Assembly (NCBI GenBank): GCA_037157565.1
Contig: JAZHRO010000046.1
Span: forward strand, 16,404,501-16,468,500
Length of the DNA stretch: 64,000 bases
Reading direction: 5' to 3'
Source: Thalassia testudinum
Taxonomy: Eukaryota; Streptophyta; Magnoliopsida; Alismatales; Hydrocharitaceae
Of this stretch, positions 56,877 to 64,000 are shown piece by piece. The notes under the pieces were generated by a model that saw only the letters and a program-made list of their open reading frames with translations, was not told the DNA's origin and did no database searches. Positions within the stretch are counted from its first letter, which is position 1; every line of letters begins with the position of its first letter. The position numbers were made by a program, and so were the translations under genes.

Positions 56877-57695
56877 TTAGATCGCGTCCGCGCCCGCTGC
56901 GTAGCGCACCGCCCGCGTGTGATCGCGCGTTACGCCCGGCGTCCAATCGCGCGTCGTCCTGATTGAGCGCGCGCAGCCGTTGGATCTTCATCTGACGCTC
57001 GTTCGTGCCCGCTCGCCCGCGCCTTCCACCCCCTCACCGCGGCTCGAACCCGCGACCTCCGCTTCGCCCGCAGCTGCGTCGCCGCTGCGCTACGCGGGCG
57101 AAATGGTCGCGCGAACGCTTTTAAGCGCGAGCGACCGCAGCCGTTGAATAGAGATCCAACGGCGGAGAGGAGACGGTGCGCGGTCTTCACAAGATGCATG
57201 CGGCCGATTGGGCGGCTGAGATGCCGCCACGTGGCGCCATCTTGGCCGTCCATCTTCTGGAAGTTGTAGATGGTGCCACGGATGTCGGATTGACTCGATT
57301 TTTGTGTCCTTGGGCTGCGATCGTCAATCCGAATTCATCCGTGTGGTCGGATTTGCCATCTGAAGTGCGGATTTACACCATCCTGGCCCTTGATCTTCTA
57401 GGGTTCCCCGGTCTCTATCTGATGCTACGGATGCCTGATTAGGGCGATCTTGGAGTCGTTGAACTCCAATCGTCGCCCTGGTCATATCCATACGGTTGGA
57501 TCTTTGATCCGAGGCCCCGATAAAATATTTACCCTGTCCAAGCACATAAAAGGAGACAATTAACCTCCATTTTATTCAAACTACTCTAAATGCAAGATGA
57601 TGCATGTTATGCAATATTTATATTATGAAATGCAATCCTATGCTTAAGAACATGCATAAATAGACATTTTAAGTAGTGTAAATGTGTTTACATCA

Positions 57696-57732
57696 TACCC
57701 CCATGCCTATCTTTTGCTAGTCCCTAGCAAAA
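57696..57732 (-). promoter_or_regulatory. polypurine tract plus hairpin of B2
   Basis: On the minus strand TTTTGCTAG / CTAGCAAAA around GGA, then AGGCATGGGGGTA and the LTR. It is the most complete version of the shared hairpin. Confidence 0.85.
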
Positions 57733-57908
57733 ACTATATGCTATTTATAAAAGAATTAGGTTAGATTATTTGGACCTGAGTTATTTTCAATCACTAAGAA
57801 ATTGTCTACTTAGGAACTGCACTTTCAAAGACACAACAGTGCCCGGGTATCAGCCAAAATGCAGACCGCCTCAAGCCTCGCCTTATTCAAAGAAAAATTT
57901 CTTTTTCT

Positions 57909-57909
<1 letters not shown>

Positions 57910-57948
<39 letters not shown>
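57910..57948. repeat. poly(T) run of about 39 bases
   Basis: A homopolymer in the B2 3' untranslated region. Its exact length may be affected by sequencing. Confidence 0.85.
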
Positions 57949-57949
<1 letters not shown>

Positions 57950-58936
57950 GATTTTCAAATTTTAGGGTTTAAGAGTGGCTTTCTATGGCCATTCAACTCA
58001 CCCAAGATTTGATGAGAACCCTAAGTTTTAAGCATCTTATTGTGATTGTGATAGACTCGTTGACCGGCAATTAGAACGGACTTCGGATTTCTACGCCTCT
58101 AGGTGACCTCAAAAAGAATTCTGCCTAAAGGTGTATCTTTACAACCGGTAGCTTTCTCCCTACTTTTATTTTTTATTTTTTTTTTTTTTTACGGGGTCAA
58201 CACAAGGGTGAATCCAGTGTATATCTCCCCGGTTTATTCTACTTCTCCGCTTCTTCCTAAGTGTTTTGGGAATTTTTAGTGCATTTTCTGAGCTGGGTTC
58301 TGGACAACCGGTCGATGAGCTGTTACCACCGACAACTTGCCAGCCATACTCGTGCGGCGAAGTGTGGCTTATTTCTTTTTGTTCTTTTCTCCTTTTTGAT
58401 TTTTTTTTTCTTTTTTTTAAGTAGGTGGCTTCCCTGGTCTAAGATTTACCTAAAGGCAGCAAAGGGAAAGGTCCAGTGACTGGGCTCTGGACAACCTACC
58501 TATGGGCTGTTACCCACGATAACTTGCCAGCCATATCACCCTAGAAGGTTCATTAGCTACCCAATTTCCATTAAAATCGCCGAGCAACGAGTCAGTGCAA
58601 AGAAAGTGTGTAGATGCTTAAAACTCAAAATTCCCTTAAATCAGAGGGTGGGTTGACAAGTCGTGTACTTATCACCCAAACGTATTTATTCCAATTATAA
58701 TATAATTAAGATGGCGAGAACTCAAAGACAAATCCACATTTTAGTAGATACACAGGCTAATTAAGTCCAAAGACCTGAGGGGTCTTTGTGTTCAGATCCT
58801 AATGTAAAATTTCTTAGGATTGAAAAGTCCTAATGTCCAACTAATCCTTCCTAATTTTCTTTTTTTTTTTTTTTTTTTAGAAAGAGAGCAATTTATATGG
58901 ATTTCATAAAGCTGACCAACTAATTCAAAAATGAAT

Positions 58937-58952
58937 CCACCCCCCCATGCCT
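58937..58952 (-). promoter_or_regulatory. internal polypurine-like tract of B2
   Basis: Minus-strand AGGCATGGGGGGGTGG lies about 150 bp after the pol stop. It is preceded by ACATTGCA, as in family A. Confidence 0.55.
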
Positions 58953-59104
58953 AGCTGATGCAATGTCCTCATTGAAAAAGAGACATGAAAGAAAGGGTAG
59001 AATATGAAAGATGTCACCTGGATATGAAGCTCGTATCAGCCTTGTGTTATATGTACAACTGCTGAGTTTAATGCCGTCAGCTAGGCGAAGTCCAGCCAAA
59101 GAAG

Positions 59105-60142
59105 TCACAGAATGGCTAGAGCAACAGAGTCTGAAACGGGTTCTGGAAGATTATGGTCAACAACAGGCTTCAGACGTTGACCGTTGACTTTAAAGGTGTT
59201 ACCCGTCTTTGGGTCAGAAATCTGAACGGCACCATTTAGAAAAATCTGATCAATTATGAATGGGCCACTCCATTTAGATCTAAGTTTACCAGGAAAGAGC
59301 TTAAGTTTAGAATCGAATAACCAGACCTTCTGGTTTGGCTCAAAGCTCTTGCGGGAAATCATTTGATCATGTAGAGCTTTGGTCCGAGCCTTGTAGATCT
59401 TGGCATTCTCATAAGCATCATTTCTAAGCTCCTCCAACTCAGATAGTTGGAGTTTCCTGGTCTTCCCAGCTAGATTTAGATCTAGATTGCATTGTTTGAT
59501 TGCCCAGAATGCCCTGTGTTCAATCTCTACAGGTAGATGACACGCCTTTCCATACACCAGACGGAATGGAGGCATGCCGATAGGTGTTTTATACGCCGTA
59601 CGGTAGGCCCAAAGAGCGTCCTCAAGCTTTTGAGTCCAATCCTTGCGATCGGGCCTAACCGTTTTTTGCAGAATGTTCTTGATCTCTCGATTAGAGATCT
59701 CGGCTTGTCCATTCGTTTGGGGATGGTAAGGTGTGGAAATTCGATGATTAACCCCGTATTTGGCCAATAAACTCCGGAATTGGGCATTAGTAAAATGAGT
59801 GCCACCATCACTGATGATAGCCCTCGGAATCCCGAATCTACTGAAGATATTTTTCTTGACAAAGTTGATGACCACCTTGTGGTCATTGGTTCGGGTGGGA
59901 ATTGCCTCAATCCATTTAGACACATAATCAACAGCGACAAGAATGTACTGATGTCCAAATGAAGGGATAAAGGGTCCCATGAAATCAATGCCCCAAACAT
60001 CGAAAATTTCGACAGGAAGAATAGGGTTTAAGGGCATCATGTCTCTCTTAGTTATGCTCCCGAGTGCCTGGCATCGAGGGCATGACCGTGAGAAATCCTG
60101 GGCATCCTTGAATAAAGACGGCCAATAGAAGCCAGATTGCAA
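59105..60142 (-). pseudogene. B2 integrase (open frame, shifted from the rest of pol)
   Basis: 345 codons ending at a TGA at 59105-59107. It belongs to the same polyprotein as the frame ending at 60052; a one-base loss near 60170 puts them out of frame, within the zinc-binding HHCC segment. The first Met is not a natural start. The catalytic residues are all present: Asp in WGIDFMGPF (59984-59986), Asp in IISDGGTHF (59807-59809) and Glu in NGQAEISN (59699-59701), with the last two 36 residues apart (DD35E). The GPF-type module ([17 protein letters not shown]) follows, and no chromodomain. It would insert cDNA with 5-bp duplications, as seen for B1. Confidence 0.92.
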
Positions 60143-63100
60143 AATTTTTGCAGCCGTCTTTTTCCCGAAGAAATGTCACCACACCCAGATGCATGGCAGA
60201 ACTCAAGTATACTGTTGAATTCATTCTCCGGTATGCATCGGCGAATAATCTGATCAGAGCCGATGCGATACAGTTCAGGGTCCTCCCAAAAGTAGTATTT
60301 GGCCTCAGATTTGAGTCTATCCCATTGTTGCTTGGTCCAATCCTGGGGGATTTGACCAACGGCCAAATAGTTAACAATGTCAGCAAACCATGGGGTGTGG
60401 ACACCTAAAACTGTAAGAATGGTTTCGTCCGGAAAAGTGTCGGCAATCGGAATGTCCGGACAAGAAGAATCACCTAGGAGTCTCGACAAATGATCCGCCA
60501 CCACATTTTGTACCTCGATTTTATCCTTGATTTCAAGATCAAATTCTTGAAGAAGAAGAATCCAACGAATAAGCCGGGGTTTAGCATCCTTTTTAGCCAA
60601 GAGATGTCTCAAGGCCGAGTGGTCGGTATAAACAATAACATGAGACCCCAAGAGATAAGCCCTGAATTTTTCCAACGCAAATACTACAGCTAGTAATTCC
60701 TTTTCAGTAACAGTGTAATTCCTCTGGGCTTCATCCAAAGTTTTACTAGCGTAGTAAATGACAAAGGGCTTTCGGTCAATTTTCTGACCCAGGACAGCCC
60801 CGACCGCGTAATCAGAAGCATCGGTCATGATCTCAAATGAGGTTGTCCAAATAGGTGGTTGCAAAATTGGCGCACAGGTGACTGCCGTTTTTAGGAAATC
60901 AAATGCCTTTTGGCATGATTCGTCAAAAACAAACGGCGTTTCTTTGGCAAGAAGATTGCTCAAAGGGCGGGCAACCTTCGAGAAGTCCTTGATGAATCTT
61001 CGATAAAATCCCACATGGCCAAGAAATGATCTGATTTGTTTAACTGATGTGGGAGGAGGAAGTTTAGCGATAGCATCAACCTTAGCTTTGTCCACTTCAA
61101 TTCCCCATTCAGAGATTACATGACCCAAAACGATGCCCTCTTGGGTCATGAAATGACTCTTTTCCCAGCTAAGGACCAATCGTGTCTTGATACATCGCTT
61201 AAGAATCATTTCCAAATTAACCAAACAAGAGTCAAATGATTCTCCAAAAATGGAGAAATCATCCATGAAGACTTCCATAAACTCTCCCACCATGTCGGAA
61301 AATATGGCTAGCATACACCTTTGAAAAGTCGCAGGTGCATTGCATAACCCGAAAGGCATCCTACGAAAAGCAAAGGTTCCGTAGGGACAGGTGAAAGTAG
61401 TTTTTTCCTGATCCTCGGGATGGATAGGAACTTGGTTGTATCCCGAGTAGCCATCAAGAAAACAGAAGTACTTCTGCCCGGCTAATTTTTCCAGGATTTG
61501 ATCAATGAAGGGCAGGGGAAAATGATCCTTTTTAGTGGCAGTGTTCAGCTTCCTGTAATCAATACAAACTCTCCAAGAAGAAGCTGAACGAGTTGTGACA
61601 GATTCTCCTTTCTCATTAGTCACAACAGTAATCCCGGCTTTCTTTGGAACAATCTGAACGGGACTTACCCAGGGACTGTCAGAGATTGGATAAATAATTC
61701 CTGCATCGAGCCACTTGATGATTTCCTTTTTGACCACTTCTCGCATATTTGGATTCAATCTCCTCTGCATCTGGCGAGAAGGGCGGGATCCATCTTCCAA
61801 GAATATTCTATGATTGCAGTAAGATGGCTCGATCCCCCTAAGGTCATGAATGGTCCAACCAATTGCCTCCTTATGTTCCTTTAGGACCTTAATCAATTTA
61901 ATCTCTTGCTCCTTTGTCAATTTAGCACTGATAATCACAGGGAGCGTATTCTGAGGTCCTAAAAATTGATATTTCAAATTCTCGGGCAATGGTTTCAATT
62001 CGAGCTGGGGTGGGGTGATGATTGATGGTCGGGTAGATGCTGAAGATTCAACAAGAGGGAGAGGTTGTGAGTGGACAAAATCAGTAACCTCTTCCGAAGA
62101 TGTTAAGTCAGAGGGTTGCGGGTCAAATTCATCAACCAAAGAGGAACTTTCAATTGAAGAAACTGTCAAACAAGTTTCAATATTAACATTATCCTCATCA
62201 AGTTCCTCAATAACTCCACAATCCTCAAATTTATTGATCGCCTTAAAAATATCTAATTTCATACGTTGGTCCCCAAAGGCGATTTCCATGCTACCGCTTT
62301 CACAATTAATGTTGGCCTTTGCGGTAGCCAGGAACAGACGCCCCAGAATGATGGACGTGTTCCTTAGATTATCTGGTACATCCATGTCAAGGACAAGGAA
62401 ATCTACAGGAAAATAGAAATCCTTGACCTTAACTATAACATCTTCAATAACGCCTCGCGGGTTTGTGACCGAACGATCCGCTAACTGTAGCGTTACTGAA
62501 GTTGGCCGAAGTTCGCCTAACCCAAACTTCTCGTAAAGAGAAGTCGGAATTAGGTTGATGGATGCACCGAGATCCAAAAGTGCTCTATCAAATGTGTAAT
62601 CTCCGATAACGCAAGAAATCAAAGGAGCACCAGGATCTCTCTTTTTCTGAGGGAGGTAGTGCAGGATAACAGAACTAGCCTGCTCGGAGAGTACCACCTT
62701 CCTCGGAACAGATTCTCTCGACTTACGCTTTTGTGTACATAATTCCTTTAAAAATCTTGCGTAAGTCGGTATGTGCTTGATAGCATCAAGGAGCGGGATA
62801 TTGATCTCAACATTCTTAAATAAATTCAGAAGCTCCTCATTACTATCAACAGACTTCTTCTTCTTTGCTTTGGTTAAGGCTTCAGGAAAAGGAACACGAG
62901 TCAGATCTTTGGAATCGGATTCCTGAGCCTTGATTTCTCCTTTAGAATTCTCTTCTCTCTCCTCAGATTCTTCAAGATTCAAAAGATTAGAATAATGTGG
63001 TTGTGGATCCTGAGTCTTCTTACCACTTCTCAAAGTGACAGAATTTGCAGAAGCGTAAGAATTTGGGTCTTGGGGAGGGTTAGGAAAGATTGGAGGGGCT

Positions 63101-64000
63101 TGATTGACCATGAATTGTTGATTTACAGAAGAAGAAGACGAGGAACCCTGCTCAACCACCTGAGCATGCGCGTGTGGGTCCCTCTGATTTCCGTACCCTT
63201 GGGCTTGATTGCCCGAATTCGTAATGTTTCGTGGGTTGGGTACGGGTTGGGATGGTAGAGATCCGGGTTGACGAGAGTTAGCAATGAGCCCGGATTGCAA
63301 GTTGTCCAGTGAGTTTTTCATTTGCTGCATGAGCTGGAGCATAGATCCTTGCATCTCTACTATTTGATGGTTCAAATCAGCCTGCCCTGCGGGTTGACGG
63401 GCATTCCAAACTGGCTGATTGACCTGATTCGGAGGCAACTGAGTATATACTTGACCCTGACCCATTGGTCGTTGCGGAGCATAATTGCTGGGTCGGAATT
63501 GGGTCTGTTGCCCCAGATTTTTCCAAGAGAAGTTAGGGTGGTTTCTCCAACCTGGATTATAGGCATTCGAGTAGGGGTTGGATCTAACATTCTCTTGTAC
63601 AGCACAGACATCCTCATAAAGTGAGGATGGAGAGAAAGAAAAGGAAGGATTAGAAAAACTGGGATCAAAGGCCCCAGTTGGGAACCCATGGGGTTCCGAA
63701 AAATGCTGACTCATAGGTTGAGTCGCATCGAGTTGATTCACGAACTCCCGTCCAGAAAGAGCTCGTGAAGAATGGAATCTCGAATTTTGGGATTGAGTGG
63801 ATTGAGAGTTGTTCATAGAATTGCCAGCCATCCACTCTTCCATTCTTTTAGCAACCAAGTCCACTTTGTCAAGTTTATTACAAATCAATTCCATATCAAA
63901 TGAATGAGAGTCATGGACTTCATTGACATTTGATCTGGGTTGTTGGGACCGGTTAAAAGTATCCATGGAGGCATGATTAATTGAATTCTCACTCATTTCC
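60052..64000 (-). CDS. B2 gag-protease-RT-RNase H polyprotein, partial at window edge
   Basis: A single open frame of over 1300 codons on the minus strand that enters from the right edge, so the gag N-terminus is missing. The first Met (63996) is internal. In order: gag C-terminal half with [12 protein letters not shown] and a Pro/Gln-rich tail; linker [10 protein letters not shown]; aspartic protease with [10 protein letters not shown] (62545-62574); [18 protein letters not shown] with [34 protein letters not shown] and catalytic FMDDF (61255-61269); RNase H with [24 protein letters not shown] and [11 protein letters not shown]. The frame runs past a frameshift near 60170 and ends out of frame at 60052. 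Gag and pol share one frame. It acts in the element's cytoplasmic particle. Confidence 0.93.
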   Translation of the reverse strand, partial: EMSENSINHASMDTFNRSQQPRSNVNEVHDSHSFDMELICNKLDKVDLVAKRMEEWMAGNSMNNSQSTQSQNSRFHSSRALSGREFVNQLDATQPMSQHFSEPHGFPTGAFDPSFSNPSFSFSPSSLYEDVCAVQENVRSNPYSNAYNPGWRNHPNFSWKNLGQQTQFRPSNYAPQRPMGQGQVYTQLPPNQVNQPVWNARQPAGQADLNHQIVEMQGSMLQLMQQMKNSLDNLQSGLIANSRQPGSLPSQPVPNPRNITNSGNQAQGYGNQRDPHAHAQVVEQGSSSSSSVNQQFMVNQAPPIFPNPPQDPNSYASANSVTLRSGKKTQDPQPHYSNLLNLEESEEREENSKGEIKAQESDSKDLTRVPFPEALTKAKKKKSVDSNEELLNLFKNVEINIPLLDAIKHIPTYARFLKELCTQKRKSRESVPRKVVLSEQASSVILHYLPQKKRDPGAPLISCVIGDYTFDRALLDLGASINLIPTSLYEKFGLGELRPTSVTLQLADRSVTNPRGVIEDVIVKVKDFYFPVDFLVLDMDVPDNLRNTSIILGRLFLATAKANINCESGSMEIAFGDQRMKLDIFKAINKFEDCGVIEELDEDNVNIETCLTVSSIESSSLVDEFDPQPSDLTSSEEVTDFVHSQPLPLVESSASTRPSIITPPQLELKPLPENLKYQFLGPQNTLPVIISAKLTKEQEIKLIKVLKEHKEAIGWTIHDLRGIEPSYCNHRIFLEDGSRPSRQMQRRLNPNMREVVKKEIIKWLDAGIIYPISDSPWVSPVQIVPKKAGITVVTNEKGESVTTRSASSWRVCIDYRKLNTATKKDHFPLPFIDQILEKLAGQKYFCFLDGYSGYNQVPIHPEDQEKTTFTCPYGTFAFRRMPFGLCNAPATFQRCMLAIFSDMVGEFMEVFMDDFSIFGESFDSCLVNLEMILKRCIKTRLVLSWEKSHFMTQEGIVLGHVISEWGIEVDKAKVDAIAKLPPPTSVKQIRSFLGHVGFYRRFIKDFSKVARPLSNLLAKETPFVFDESCQKAFDFLKTAVTCAPILQPPIWTTSFEIMTDASDYAVGAVLGQKIDRKPFVIYYASKTLDEAQRNYTVTEKELLAVVFALEKFRAYLLGSHVIVYTDHSALRHLLAKKDAKPRLIRWILLLQEFDLEIKDKIEVQNVVADHLSRLLGDSSCPDIPIADTFPDETILTVLGVHTPWFADIVNYLAVGQIPQDWTKQQWDRLKSEAKYYFWEDPELYRIGSDQIIRRCIPENEFNSILEFCHASGCGDISSGKRRLQKFCNLASIGRLYSRMPRISHGHALDARHSGA

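Larger units (their letters stand above)
56023..57695 (-). repeat. 3' LTR of B2
   Basis: 1673 bp. On the minus strand it starts TGATGTAAACAC at 57695 and ends CA at 56023. It has a U3 hairpin and an 11-bp-arm palindrome in a CpG-rich section (56760-57180), a TATA box at 56671-56677, a (GA)n run at 56235-56259 (CT on the transcribed strand) and the CCTCCCTGAGTTCGACCC motif (56134-56151). Frames in the CpG-rich part (56930-57253, 57176-57442) are not supported. Confidence 0.92.
57733..59104 (-). other. 3' untranslated region of B2
   Basis: About 1.4 kb, non-coding. It has a long T run (57910-57948), two copies of an approximately 60-bp direct repeat (58290-58349 and 58478-58536), T-rich stretches, and the internal polypurine-like tract. 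Confidence 0.75.
56023..64000 (-). mobile_element. B2: family B Athila-like element, best preserved, 3' two thirds
   Basis: A minus-strand LTR retrotransposon running off the right edge. Seen here are the 3' LTR, polypurine tract, 3' untranslated region, integrase, RNase H, RT, protease and the C-terminal half of gag. It is collinear with B1. Pol is open except for one frameshift, and CpG-rich sequence is still present in its LTR, so it is the youngest-looking element here. It is inserted in C'; the expected duplication is TTGAA at 56018-56022. Confidence 0.93.

Noticed and set aside
59527..60000. 157-codon minus-strand frame (and 60048-60404, 59537-59770, 62015-62416)
   Set aside because: Shadow frames of the B2 integrase, RNase H and gag-pol coding sequence.
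1..64000. CRISPR array, riboswitch, prokaryotic operon or phage-like defence system
   Set aside because: No regularly spaced repeats or suitable genes. The content is plant retrotransposons.

Overview
The window is a block of nested plant transposable elements. I found no intact host gene, tRNA, rRNA, CRISPR array or prokaryotic-type operon. The elements point to an angiosperm with a repeat-rich nuclear genome: Ty3/gypsy elements of Athila type whose primer-binding site matches the 3' end of plant tRNA-Asp, L1-type LINEs with a zf-RVT domain, an En/Spm (CACTA) TNP2 transposase relic, a scrap of Ty1/copia gag, and TTTAGGG-like repeats. I cannot name the species.

I use working names. 'Family A' (+ strand) has LTRs of about 2.7 kb starting TGATGGGAACACC. 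'Family B' has LTRs of about 1.7-1.8 kb. 'Family C' has LTRs of about 1.8 kb and a non-coding interior. An old family-A-like LTR on the minus strand is called A', an old plus-strand family-B-like LTR is B', and a second family-C copy is C'.

Layout. 1-6001: 3' part of a family A element (A1). 6002-7638: an LTR-like block. 7639-8659, 25686-25954 and 26580-26666: pieces of A'. A' is split by a family B element (B1, 8665-25680, minus, target-site duplication CTCAT), which is itself split by the family C element (15764-20891, plus, duplication CTTTC). A' is also split by a small internally deleted LINE (25955-26563, minus). 26667-28521: unassigned AT-rich LTR-like sequence. 28560-28953: copia gag remnant. 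28954-31274: CACTA-like non-autonomous sequence containing degenerate telomere-like repeats. B' lies at 31275-31366, 35494-36079 and 49802-50771. It is split by a nearly full-length LINE (31367-35477) and by a complete family A element (A2, 36085-49796, duplication GTGGC). 50772-53696: CACTA transposase pseudogene. It is cut by C' (53697-56022), which is cut by the youngest-looking family B element (B2, 56023-64000+, minus). B2 has an almost unbroken gag-pro-RT-RNase H frame and one frameshift before the integrase.

The elements do not form a pathway. Their relation is order of insertion, plus possible use of Athila proteins by the non-coding C elements. The most interesting signals are small cis-elements conserved across these families: a hairpin just before the polypurine tract, a second internal polypurine-like tract just after pol, a CTCCCTGTG-type motif near the poly(A) site of every LTR, hairpin repeats upstream of the family B TATA box, and short repeats in the 3' untranslated regions. 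I see no clearly new biological system. All alignments were made by eye.
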